A DNA stretch of 64,000 nt from Astragalus membranaceus (lineage: Eukaryota > Streptophyta > Magnoliopsida > Fabales > Fabaceae): contig CM076849.1 of the NCBI GenBank assembly GCA_039519185.1, positions 69,186,784-69,250,783 on the forward strand. Direction: 5' to 3'. Below the pieces are notes generated by a model. The model did not search any database and had not been told where the DNA came from. It saw only the letters and a list, made by a program, of their open reading frames with translations. Both the position numbers and the translations under genes were made by a program. Every line of letters starts with the position of its first letter. Positions within the stretch are counted from its first letter, which is position 1. Below, in pieces: positions 41,730 through 53,054 of the stretch.

Positions 41730-44350
41730 TGTAACACCCCTTTTCTACCCGGTAATTTGTTTAATAAAAATATCAGAGTTTTCAAAAATTATTTACACCA
41801 CAAGGGATGTCACACTTACTTCGCTAAACGTCACACTTCAAATAACTCGCTTTTCGAAAACAGTCTTATAATAACTTCAAAACGTCATTATCAGTTAAAA
41901 ATACAACTTCACATCGAAAATTCAACAGTTTAATCATAAAAGGCATTACAACTATGCCAGGCTTGCAATACTAAAATCCAATAACCACAATAGTCATAAA
42001 TGACTTAAACAACATTCATTCCCCTCCCTAGTGTTACATATCAGAGCAGACGACCCGACTCAGCTAGTGAAGGTACCTAAGCCTTCACTCAAGGATCACC
42101 TGCACGTTACCGCATAGGGGTAACATTCAAACAGAAGGGGTGAGTTCATCTAACAATATAATAAAGCGTATGATAAGCACTATGCTAGAGCCAAGACACT
42201 ATATCAACCACATCACGAACATCAAGTCAATCATCAAGGATAAGCAGTCGATTACATCATCAAGGGTAAAACAGTCAATTACATCATCAAGTTACTCGGC
42301 ACAACGAGTCGTCACAATGTCATGCAGGAGTATGAAATGCAACCCACTCGCGGGCATATGCATGAGGTACCTTTTCACAAACGTCGCTTAGCCCTTAAGG
42401 CCTCATCGTCACTTAGCCACTCAGGCCTCAAAAACGTCACTGGATTTATGCATATGGGCATGAGACACTATGACATGCACCACTCACAACACGCAATTAC
42501 ACAAGTACACAAATCACAGTCAACTATGTGACTCGTCACTTACCGGTTTACTCACAAGGAGCACAACACCTGTCAAATCCACAATCAACACACAACGTCA
42601 CTTGGCCATTTAGACCTTAACATCACTTGGCCTTTCGGGCCTCAAACGTCACTGGGTTTTCATCGTCACTTATACAATAAATATCATCCACTCAAACAAT
42701 AGCCACTGAGGGCAAAACGTCATTTACACGTCACTATAAATAATAATAGCCACTAAGGGCAAAACAGTCATTTACACATCACTATAATTAACAATAGCCA
42801 CTAAGGGCAAAACGGTCATTTACACGTCACTATAAGTAATAATAGCCACTAAGGGCAAAACAGTCATTTACACATCACTATAATTAACAATAGCCACTAA
42901 GGGCAAAACGGTCATTTACACGTCACTATAAGTAATAATAGCCACTAAGGGCAAAACAGTCATTTACACATCACTATAATTAACAATAGCCACTAAGGGC
43001 AAAACGGTCATTTACACGTCACTATAAATAATAATAGCCACTAAGGGCATCATCGTCAAAATCATCACTTTTGACACCAAAACGTTAAAACCGTTGATTT
43101 CACGCGGAAAGGATTTTCAAGGAACTCAATATGATTTTACAACGACGCAGGAACAACCACCGGGGGCAGTCATTTGGGCGCCCACAACCCATCAGAAAAT
43201 AACGAGTTTTTATTTTAAAAATTGGACCCACAGATAGACAACTGAAAAAGCTTCACAACACTTTTTGAAACGTTCAAAACGGATGCCCGAGTCAAAAGTT
43301 ATCACGAAAACAGTTTTAATGAGAATCGGGCAACATCCTGAAAATGGCGCCCAGGCACTGGGCGCCTAAGACACAGGCAACACACTGGAACACGCGCACG
43401 GGCGCCATGCGCCCAGGAGCGCGCAACACGCACACACGCAGGAAACGGCGCCCAGCACACGGGCGCCAAACACAGACACAGACGCGCACACGAACACGGC
43501 GCCCAGGGCGCCCAGCTACAGTAACCGCAGAACAATTTTCAACTATATGATGTGCAACATCACCTATGGCGCCCATGGCGCCCAGGAACAGTAAATTCAG
43601 CAATTTTCCAACTTTTTACATGATTAATCACAACACCAATTACCACAATCATGCACACATATTGAATCATCAAAATCGTCCACCAAACATCAAAATTCAC
43701 TATAAATCACATATACGATCACATATCAATTAAAACATCAAATTCCATCAACGAGTACTCAAGCACTTGGCACGCAAATCACAATTCCACAATCAACAAG
43801 TTATCATATGCCTAGGGTTCATCAATAATCACTAACAATGCATAAAACGGCCTACATAGAGCCTACCCCTACATAGTCCCCATCATAAGTCCCTATTATA
43901 GAGAAGATGAGACCCACCCTTACCTTAGATTATGACGAACACGATAACTCCATACGTAAGCTCCAAAGAACCCGCAACACGACCCTTCTCCTTTTCTCCT
44001 TGAGATTTGCGCACTTCACCTCTCCTCCTCTCCTCATGGGCGCCGCGCCCTCCTTCCCTTCCCACTCTCTCTATTCGCATTTTTCCTTTCTTTTTTTTTA
44101 ATGAACCAAAACCTTAAAATCTCAGCTTTTATATGCGCTTAGGTTGTTGGGCTTGGATTGCGGGCTTCCCCGCAGCTTAAGCCCAATTTAATTACAACAC
44201 CTTATCCGATTACAATACTGCTCCTTATTTTATTTAAAACACCTTATACTTATTTTAATAAGTAATAAATAATAATTATATTATTATTTCTACCACCCAA
44301 TTTCTTTTAACTAATTAAATAATTTAATCTATTATTTTTGGGGTGTTACA
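41730..44350. mobile_element. Solo LTR of a Tekay-like gypsy family, inside LTR2
   Basis: 2621 bp, TGTAACACCCC...GGGGTGTTACA, flanked by AAACT (41725-41729, 44351-44355). There is no internal coding region. It contains a 48-bp tandem repeat, a GGCGCC hairpin at 43346-43366 and further GGCGCC-rich sequence to about 43600. Confidence 0.9.
42700..43065. repeat. 48-bp tandem repeat with a 96-bp higher order
   Basis: AATAGCCACTAAGGGCAAAA starts the unit. GCCACTAAGGGC falls at 42749, 42797, 42845, 42893, 42941, 42989 and 43037, exactly 48 bp apart, with a diverged first unit at 42702. Odd and even units differ in a regular way (CAGTC..ACATC..ATTAAC versus CGGTC..ACGTC..AGTAAT), giving a 96-bp dimer. 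Confidence 0.95.
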
Positions 44351-46389
44351 AAACTCATCGTTTGCACTCATTAAAGTTTGTGCAACAAACCACCGTCATA
44401 AAAATTAAACCTCATAAATCAACACGTCACAGCAGAATAAGATGATAACTCACTAAGCCCCTCAAACACATCTCATATTCTCAACATAGTCATTAAACAG
44501 TTAATCAACAACTAACAAACTTCAACTACGCCCCCTAGGTGCTACAGTATCAGAGAGCGACTCGACGGACATCCCAATAGCTAACACAGAAGGCAGTAAG
44601 ACCTTCACTCGCGGTTACCTGCAGCGTTGCCACAATAGAGCAACATTCCAAGCAGAAGGGGTGAGAATTTCAACAAAACATAATCAAGCACATAGTAGAG
44701 TAATGAAGACAAACAACCATACAACATCATTATCAACACCACATCATCATCGCCAAACACCAACTCAAAACACAATTTGCCAACAAGTCACAGTCATGAA
44801 TATGCATGATAATGCAACCCACACCTGGGTATATGCATGATGGTACCATACTCGTCATAATAAGCCACTAGGGGTACACTGTCATCATTAAGAGGCCGAA
44901 GCCTATTCGTCACAATGTGCGCATGCTATGAGACTCGATGGACACATGTGCAATTTCACCAAAAAAAAGACACTCACCTGGAGTACTCATCATCATCGTC
45001 ATAAAACACTCATAGAGTGTATTCGTCGTAATTCATCACATTCACATTACAGCATCATTATAATCATACTCATAGAGTATATTCGTAACAAATCACCATA
45101 ATTCATGTTACATCATCGTCATACGTATCACCTTTGAAATTTGGGTAACAACATGTTTAGAGTTTAGAAAAACATCCCGTTTTAATTTATAAAACATTAC
45201 ATCTTAATTTGAAGGACATCACATTTTAAATTCGGAAAAACACCACATTTTCAAGCTTGGGAAAAACACTACATTTGAATTGGGAAACGTCACATTTTTA
45301 TTAGTGGAAACATCACATTTTTATGGAGGAAACATCATATTTTTGTGGAGAAAACATCACCTTTAAAAACTGAGAAAACAGTGTGAAAACAGCAAGAAAA
45401 CAGTGGGAAACAGTGACTCGCGCTTGAAGCGCGAGCTGGGCGCGACTGAGGCGCGATTTGGCAGTTACAGCGTGCCACAGCGCAGCGCGCTTGCGCCTGG
45501 AGCGCGACTGCAGCGCGAGCGGGGCTCGAATGGGCAGCAACAGTGCAACGCGCAGAAATTTCAGAAAAACTTAATTTTTCACCCAACCCGATCACATCAC
45601 AATTCTTTTCCACACATCACCAACACCAAAAACACGTTTTATTCACCAAATCAATCATCAAATTTAATCAAGGACACCATCGAATTTTCATTCCAACAAA
45701 TCATCAAATTCTTCAATAACATCAATTTCATCAAAACAACATCAGAACTCTTCAACAATATCAATTCATCAAACATCATCAATTTCATCAACAATATCAA
45801 TTCATCAAAACATCATCAATTTCATCAACAATATCAATTCCCACAAACCCCACAAAACCCCACTATATACCCAATCATGTTAAACCGAAACGCTCACCCT
45901 TACCTCGAATTTGTATGATCCGGAACAACGACGAAGGAGTCACGTACAAAACCCAGCAACACAACGAACGAAGCTTCTCCTTCTTCCTTCGAAACCGTAG
46001 CCACGCTCACTTCTTTGATCAATGAGGAATCAACACAATGGAGGTTAGGGATTGAAGGCTACAACACTAAGAAAAGGAAGAAAAACGGCATAGAAGGATT
46101 AAGAACTCTTACCTAAAGAAAAACTTGAGAAGATTCCCCTCCTTCCACTCCTTTAGCGCAGCGCTCCTCACTCTCTCTCAATTCTGATTTCTTTCTCTCA
46201 ACAATGTGAAAATGAGAGAAGTTTGGCTTAGACCCCTAGGGTTTAAGCTGTGGGTTCAGCGAGCGCTGGGCCTCCCACGCCAACACCACCCTCTTTACTC
46301 GTTCCACCTCCTGAACAACACCCATCATTTTAATTAAATTAATCACGCCTCCAATAAATGTAATAATTCGATTAAATATTTCCGGGGTG

Positions 46390-46845
46390 TTACAACTCTC
46401 CCCCACTTAGGATTTTTTTCGTCCTCGAAAACATACCTGATTCAAACAATTCTGGAAACGACTCTCGCATCTTATCTTCCAGCTCCCATGTCAGGCTTTC
46501 ACCAGCTGCTCCAAACCAAACAACGTTCACCAGATTGATCTTCTTACCTCGAAGGGTCTTCACTTCCCTATCCTCAATTCGTACAGGCACGGTCTCCACA
46601 GTGAGATTATCCCGCACCTCTACATTATCTGGTTGGATCACATGGGACGGATCCGCAATATACTTCCGAAGCTGCGACACGTGAAACACGTCGTGCAAGT
46701 TCGAAAGATTAGGTGGCAAGGCCACCCGATATGCAACACTTCCAACTCTTTCCGTAATCTGATACGGCCCAATGAAACGAGGAGTCAACTTCTTCGATTT
46801 CAGCGCACGTCCAACACCAATCATAGGTGTGACCCTCAGGAACAC
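46390..46845 (-). CDS. Integrase C-terminus with chromodomain region, Tekay unit 2
   Basis: 151 residues beginning within the C-terminal part of integrase. It keeps the GPY/F motif (PRFIGPYQITERVG) and the chromodomain-like tail (REVKTLRGKKINLVNVVWFG). The Met used here is internal; the real frame is continuous with the catalytic core at 46909-47478 except for one stop at 46909-46911, a CAG-to-TAG change relative to unit 1. Confidence 0.85.
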   Translation of the reverse strand: MFLRVTPMIGVGRALKSKKLTPRFIGPYQITERVGSVAYRVALPPNLSNLHDVFHVSQLRKYIADPSHVIQPDNVEVRDNLTVETVPVRIEDREVKTLRGKKINLVNVVWFGAAGESLTWELEDKMRESFPELFESGMFSRTKKILSGGEL

Positions 46846-46908
46846 GTGGTCACCCGCTTCAAATTCTAAATCTTTCCTTCTCTTATCATGGTAGCTTTTC
46901 TGTCTACT

Positions 46909-47478
46909 CTACGACGCTTTCATTTTCTCCCGGATCACCTTGACTTTCTCAGTAGTCTCTCTGACTAGCTCAGGTCCAAGTATTAAACTTTCCCCAGTCT
47001 CATACCAACATACCGGAATCCTACACCTCCGACCATACAACGCCTCAAATGGCGCCATCCCAATAGTGGAATGATAACTATTGTTGTATGTAAACTCGAT
47101 CAATGGAAGATGAGTATCCCACGCACCTCCCTGCTCTAGAACACATGACCTCAACAGATCTTCCAACGATTGAATCGTCCTCTCTGTCTGCCCATCAGTT
47201 TGAGGGTGATAAGCTGAACTCAAACTCAATTTCGAACCCAACTCCTTCTGCAAACTACTCCAAAAGTCCGAAGTGAACCTTGGGTCTCTATCCGACACAA
47301 TGCACAAAGGAACGCCATGCAACTTCACAATCACCTGAATATAGATCTCTGCCAATCTTGACACCGGATACTTAATGCCGATAGGAATAAAATGAGCAGA
47401 CTTCGTCAATCTATCCATAATCACCCAAATTGAATCGTGCCCTCTCACCGTATTGGGTAACCCAGTCACAAAATCCAT
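46909..47478 (-). CDS. Integrase catalytic core, Tekay unit 2
   Basis: 189 residues, nearly identical to the first part of the unit 1 integrase, with the same catalytic Asp2, Asp63 and Glu99. It ends at a TAG after KMKAS, while unit 1 continues QSRQKSYHDKRRKDLEF. So unit 2 has one extra lesion beyond those it shares with unit 1. Confidence 0.88.
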   Translation of the reverse strand: MDFVTGLPNTVRGHDSIWVIMDRLTKSAHFIPIGIKYPVSRLAEIYIQVIVKLHGVPLCIVSDRDPRFTSDFWSSLQKELGSKLSLSSAYHPQTDGQTERTIQSLEDLLRSCVLEQGGAWDTHLPLIEFTYNNSYHSTIGMAPFEALYGRRCRIPVCWYETGESLILGPELVRETTEKVKVIREKMKAS

Positions 47479-47496
47479 GGAGATACTATCCCACTT

Positions 47497-49902
47497 TCAC
47501 TCTGGAACATTCAACGGTTGCATCATCCCTGCAGGCTTCTGATGCTCGACCTTCGATTTCTGACAGGTCAAACACGAATACACAAACTGCGCCACATCGC
47601 GCTTCAACCCAGGCCACCAGAACATCTTTTTCAGATCTTGATACATTTTTGTCGCTCCGGGATGGATACTCAACTTACTTCTGTGGCCTTCTTCGATAAT
47701 TGCCTTTCTCATCTCCACATCTTCGGGAACACAAATCCTTCCTCGATATCTCAATACATTCTGCGCATCTATCTCGAAGTCCTCATTCTCAGACTGACCA
47801 ATCCCACTCATCAGATCAACCAATTTCACATCTAACTTCTGCGCTTCTCGAATACCAGCCATAAAATCATTGCCAATTTTCAACATACCCAACCTGACAC
47901 TCTGAGGTGTAACTTCACAAACTAAACTCATGTCCCTGAATTGCTCAATTAACTCAAACTCTCTAGCCATCAATGCCGACATATGCAAAGTCTTCCGACT
48001 CAAAGCATCTGCAACCACATTAGCTTTACCCGGGTGATAACTCAACTCAAAATCATAATCCTTCAATAGTTCTAACCACCGGCGCTGCCTCATATTCAAC
48101 TCTTTCTGATCGAACAGATACCGAAGGCTCTTGTGATCACTGAACACCTCAAATCTCGATCCATACAAGTAATGTCTCCAAATTTTCAATGCGAATACCA
48201 CAGCAGCAAGTTCTAAGTCGTGAGTAGGGTAATTCTTTTCATGAATTCTCAATTGCCTCGACGCATAAGCGATCACTTTCCCATCTTGCATAAGCACACC
48301 ACCCAAACCCATCTTGGAAGCATCGCAATAAACCACAAACGGCTCAACCGGATTAGGCAGGGTCAACACTGGGGACGTAGTCAACCTCCTTTTCAATTCA
48401 CTGAAACTCTCTTCACATCGGTCATCCCACACAAAAGCCTTGCCCTTGCAAGTCAATTGGGTCAACGGCAGAGCCAACTTCGAAAACCCCTCAATGAATC
48501 TTCTATAATAACCTGCTAGTCCCAGAAAACTCCTTATCTCAGTAACGGACTTCGGGGATTCCCACTGCAACACCGCATCAACCTTAGAAGGATCCACCGC
48601 AATCCCCTCACTAGAGATCACATGATCGAGAAAACTGACTTCTTTCAACCAAAACTCACACTTGGATAACTTCGCATATAACTTTCGATCCCTCAGAATT
48701 TCCAACACCAACCTCAGATGTCCCGCATGCTCCTCTTCAGACTTAGAATAAATTAGAATATCATCAATGAAAACCACTACAAACTTATCCAAATACTCGC
48801 GAAAGATTTGGTTCATGTACCCCATGAATACCCCCGGCGCATTAGTCACACCGAAAGGCATAACGGAATACTCATAATGCCCATATCTTGTCCTAAATGC
48901 CGTCTTCTGGATATCTTCATCCTTTACCTTGATCTGATGATAACCAGACCTTAAGTCAATCTTGCTAAATACTTTAGCACCCACCAACTGATCCATCAAA
49001 TCATCAATTCTCGGTAACGGATACTTGTTCTTGATTGTAACTTTATTTAATTGGCGATAGTCTACACACAACCTCATACTACCATCTTTCTTTTTCACTA
49101 GCAACACTGGAGCTCCCCAAGGCGACACACTCGGTCTTACAAACTTCTTTTCTAATAAATCCTCAAGTTGCTTTTTCAATTCTGCCAACTCAGAAGAAGA
49201 CATTCTATATGGTGCCATAGACACAGGCTTAGTGCCAGGAACTAGATCAATAGTAAATTCCACCTCTCTCTCTGGTGGTACATCCGGAATCTCATCAGGA
49301 AACACCTCAGAAAACTCGCGCACTACCTGCAACTCATCAAGCTTCGCTTGGCTCTCGGCAGACAACGACGCTAATAGAGAAAACAACTGAACCCCTTCTC
49401 TCATCACCCTATGCAGCTGACCCGCAGACAGCAAACCAGACTTCTCTTCAGGCAAATCAAAAGTCACGGACTTTTCACGACAGTTGATATGAACATGATT
49501 ATCAACTAACCAGTCCATACCCAGAATGACATCCATTCCACTCAGCGGCAAACAGATCAAATCAACTAAAAATTCTCTACCATATATAGATACAGGACAT
49601 TTGGCACATACAACGGAGGTAGCTACCGAACCCTTAGCTGGAGTATCGATAACCATCTCTCTCAACATATCAGATAAGACAAGACTTAGTCTCTTAACAC
49701 ATGCGGCAGCAATAAAACTATGGGTAGCACCGGTATCAACAATAGCAATAAGAGGAAAATTATTGATATAGCACGTACCTCGAATCTCATTCACCACGTC
49801 AGACTCAGCCAGGGCGAACACTTTCCCAAAAGACTTCTCCTTCTTAGGTTTTGAGCACTGTGTACTGATATGACCACTCTCCCCACAATTAAAACATACC
49901 AT
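47497..49902 (-). CDS. Zinc knuckle, protease, RT, RNase H and integrase zinc domain, Tekay unit 2
   Basis: 801 residues, same length and domain order as 38211-40616, and differing at only a handful of residues (for example AESDVV for AESDIV, RMSSSEL for RMSASEL, IGQSEN for IGQFEN, HQKPAG for HQKSAG). All catalytic motifs (DTGA, FIDD, CDAS) are present. It ends at the same in-frame TGA before KWDSISMDF. Confidence 0.93.
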   Translation of the reverse strand: MVCFNCGESGHISTQCSKPKKEKSFGKVFALAESDVVNEIRGTCYINNFPLIAIVDTGATHSFIAAACVKRLSLVLSDMLREMVIDTPAKGSVATSVVCAKCPVSIYGREFLVDLICLPLSGMDVILGMDWLVDNHVHINCREKSVTFDLPEEKSGLLSAGQLHRVMREGVQLFSLLASLSAESQAKLDELQVVREFSEVFPDEIPDVPPEREVEFTIDLVPGTKPVSMAPYRMSSSELAELKKQLEDLLEKKFVRPSVSPWGAPVLLVKKKDGSMRLCVDYRQLNKVTIKNKYPLPRIDDLMDQLVGAKVFSKIDLRSGYHQIKVKDEDIQKTAFRTRYGHYEYSVMPFGVTNAPGVFMGYMNQIFREYLDKFVVVFIDDILIYSKSEEEHAGHLRLVLEILRDRKLYAKLSKCEFWLKEVSFLDHVISSEGIAVDPSKVDAVLQWESPKSVTEIRSFLGLAGYYRRFIEGFSKLALPLTQLTCKGKAFVWDDRCEESFSELKRRLTTSPVLTLPNPVEPFVVYCDASKMGLGGVLMQDGKVIAYASRQLRIHEKNYPTHDLELAAVVFALKIWRHYLYGSRFEVFSDHKSLRYLFDQKELNMRQRRWLELLKDYDFELSYHPGKANVVADALSRKTLHMSALMAREFELIEQFRDMSLVCEVTPQSVRLGMLKIGNDFMAGIREAQKLDVKLVDLMSGIGQSENEDFEIDAQNVLRYRGRICVPEDVEMRKAIIEEGHRSKLSIHPGATKMYQDLKKMFWWPGLKRDVAQFVYSCLTCQKSKVEHQKPAGMMQPLNVPE

Positions 49903-50030
49903 CTCTTTCTTATCACAGCTGGAAGATATGTGCCCCTCTTTCCCACACCGATAACATCTCTTCTTATCCCCGCTTGGGCAATCTGGACTCTTATGACCTG
50001 CTTTCCCACACGTGTAACAAGTAATACTGG

Positions 50031-50789
50031 CTACAGCATCTCCCCCGCTTCGCTTAGACTCACCAACAACTTACCAACAAACTTCCCTTTGCCCTTACCA
50101 GCAGGCACCTCATATGGCTTACCACGACTTGAGAAGTTCTTTTGCTTTTCCTTCATAACTCTGGAGAAGGCATTATTGTCCTCCTCAAAGATCCTGGCGC
50201 TATCAACTAATAGGGAAAACACACGAATTTGCTGATATCCTATGGCTCTCTTAATATCAGCACGCAACCCGTTTTCAAACTTGATGCATTTGGAGAACTC
50301 AGCACCCTCTCCATCATAGTGCGGATAAAACTTGGACAGCTCAGTAAATTTTGCAGCATATTCAGTTACAGACATGCTACCTTGTTCAAGCCTCAGAAAC
50401 TCAACCTCTTTCTTTCCGCGGACATCTTCCGGATAGTATTTCCTCTTGAACTCTCTCTCGAACACAGCCCAAGTAATCTCCTCATTAGCGATCATCAATC
50501 TCTGCCTAGCCGTCATCCACCAATCATCAGCCTCTCTCTTCAACATGTGCGTACCATAACGAACCTTTTGGGCATCGGTACAATCCATAACGCGGAAGAT
50601 CCGCTCCATCTCTCTCAGCCACTCAAGGGCACTATCAGGGTTATACCCGCCTTCAAAAGTAGGAGGGTTCTCACGCTGGAACGTAGTCAAACTGCGCGTT
50701 CCATCATTAACAGTACCGGTTATGTTTCCCATAACCCCAGCTATAGCCTGCAAAGCAGCAGCAAGTGCAGCATCGTTCCGTCCTGCCAT
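50031..50789 (-). CDS. Gag of Tekay unit 2
   Basis: 252 residues, same start and same frameshifted end as unit 1 (GEML). Visible differences are FEREFKRKYY for FEREFRRKYY, AAKFTELSK for AAKSTELSK and NGLRADIKR for NGLCADIKR; the unit 2 residues look like the ancestral ones. Confidence 0.9.
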   Translation of the reverse strand: MAGRNDAALAAALQAIAGVMGNITGTVNDGTRSLTTFQRENPPTFEGGYNPDSALEWLREMERIFRVMDCTDAQKVRYGTHMLKREADDWWMTARQRLMIANEEITWAVFEREFKRKYYPEDVRGKKEVEFLRLEQGSMSVTEYAAKFTELSKFYPHYDGEGAEFSKCIKFENGLRADIKRAIGYQQIRVFSLLVDSARIFEEDNNAFSRVMKEKQKNFSSRGKPYEVPAGKGKGKFVGKLLVSLSEAGEML

Positions 50790-50886
50790 TCTAGCACTGC
50801 AACAGAAAACAGAATTCAGAAACGAGTAACAAAACTCAAATGTTACTCAACTAGACGACTCAACAACCGGCCGGACAGACCGAACT

Positions 50887-50898
50887 GCTCTGATACCA
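50887..50898 (-). other. Primer-binding site, Tekay unit 2
   Basis: TGGTATCAGAGC on the minus strand, four bases from LTR3. Confidence 0.9.
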
Positions 50899-50902
50899 CT
50901 AA

Positions 50903-53054
50903 TGTAACACCCCTTTTCTACCCCTCAATTTACACGTCATTATCAGAGTAAATTTCCTTTTCAAAAATATTAATTTAATTGATAGAAAAGAAATGCCACA
51001 TCGTCATAAGAAACTCATCGTTTGCACTCATTAAAGTTTGTGCAACAAACCACCGTCATAAAAATTAAACCTCATAAATCAACACGTCACAGCAGAATAA
51101 GATGATAACTCACTAAGCCCCTCAAACACATCTCATATTCTCAACATAGTCATTAAACAGTTAATCAACAACTAACAAACTTCAACTACGCCCCCTAGGT
51201 GCTACAGTATCAGAGAGCGACTCGACGGACATCCCAATAGCTAACACAGAAGGCAGTAAGACCTTCACTCGCGGTTACCTGCAGCGTTGCCACAATAGAG
51301 CAACATTCCAAGCAGAAGGGGTGAGAATTTCAACAAAACATAATCAAGCACATAGTAGAGTAATGAAGACAAACAACCATACAACATCATTATCAACACC
51401 ACATCATCATCGCCAAACACCAACTCAAAACACAATTTGCCAACAAGTCACAGTCATGAATATGCATGATAATGCAACCCACACCTGGATATATGCATGA
51501 TGGTACCATACTCGTCATAATAAGCCACTAGGGGTACACTGTCATCATTAAGAGGCCGAAGCCTATTCGTCACAATGTGCGCAAGCTATGAGACTCGATG
51601 GACACATGTGCAATTTCACCAAAAAAAAGACACTCACCTGGAGTACTCATCATCATCGTCATAAAACACTCATAGAGTGTATTCGTCGTAATTCATCACA
51701 TTCACATTACAGCATCATTATAATCATACTCATAGAGTATATTCGTCACAAATCACCATAATTCATGTTACATCATCGTCATACGTATCACCTTTGAAAT
51801 TTGGGTAACAACATGTTTAGAGTTTAGAAAAACATCCCGTTTTAATTTATAAAACATTACATCTTAATTTGAAGGACATCACATTTTAAATTCGGAAAAA
51901 CACCACATTTTCAAGCTTGGGAAAAACACTACATTTGAATTGGGAAACGTCACATTTTTATTAGTGGAAACATCACATTTTTATGGAGGAAACATCATAT
52001 TTTTGTGGAGAAAACATCACCTTTAAAAACTGAGAAAACAGTGTGAAAACAGCAAGAAAACAGTGGGAAACAGTGACTCGCGCTTGAAGCGCGAGCTGGG
52101 CGCGACTGAGGCGCGATTTGGCAGTTACAGCGTGCCACAGCGCAGCGCGCTTGCGCCTGGAGCGCGACTGCAGCGCGAGCGGGGCTCGAATGGGCAGCAA
52201 CAGTGCAACGCGCAGAAATTTCAGAAAAACTTAATTTTTCACCCAACCCGATCACATCACAATTCTTTTCCACACATCACCAACACCAAAAACACGTTTT
52301 ATTCACCAAATCAATCATCAAATTTAATCAAGGACACCATCGAATTTTCATTCCAACAAATCATCAAATTCTTCAATAACATCAATTTCATCAAAACAAC
52401 ATCAGAACTCTTCAACAATATCAATTCATCAAACATCATCAATTTCATCAACAATATCAATTCATCAAAACATCATCAATTTCATCAACAATATCAATTC
52501 CCACAAACCCCACAAAACCCCACTATATACCCAATCATGTTAAACCGAAACGCTCACCCTTACCTCGAATTTGTTTGATCCGGAACAACGACGAAGGAGT
52601 CACGTACAAAACCCAGCAACACAACGAACGAAGCTTCTCCTTCTTCCTTCGAAACCGTAGCCACGCTCACTTCTTTGATCAATGAGGAATCAACACAATG
52701 GAGGTTAGGGATTGAAGGCTACAACACTAGGAAAAGGAAGAAAAACGGCATAGAAGGATTAAGAACTCTTACCTAAAGAAAAACTTGAGAAGATTCCCCT
52801 CCTTCCACTCCTTTAGCGCAGCGCTCCTCACTCTCTCTCAATTCTGATTTCTTTCTCTCAACAATGTGAAAATGAGAGAAGTTTGGCTTAGACCCCTAGG
52901 GTTTAAGCTGTGGGTTCAGCGAGCGCTGGGCCTCCCATGCCAACACCACCCTCTTTACTCGTTCCACCTCCTGAACAACACCCATCATTTTAATTAAATT
53001 AATCACGCCTCCAATAAACTTAATAATTCGATTAAATATTTCCGGGGTGTTACA
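50903..53054 (-). repeat. Tekay array LTR3
   Basis: 2152 bp, uninterrupted, very close to LTR2. It is followed on the plus strand by the PPT and 3' end of a third internal region. Confidence 0.93.

Larger units (their letters stand above)
41617..46394 (-). repeat. Tekay array LTR2, interrupted by a solo LTR
   Basis: Consists of 41617-41729 and 44356-46394; removing 41730-44350 and one TSD copy leaves 2152 bp. It serves as the 5' LTR of unit 1 and the 3' LTR of unit 2. It shares several variants with LTR3 that LTR1 lacks. Confidence 0.93.

Noticed and set aside
42700..43065. Possible CRISPR-like array
   Set aside because: Repeats are contiguous with no unique spacers, and this is plant nuclear DNA.
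41617..44350. Reading the Tekay array as two independent insertions
   Set aside because: The LTRs are shared and there is no internal TSD; only the outer GGCCA pair exists. The AAACT pair belongs to the nested solo LTR.
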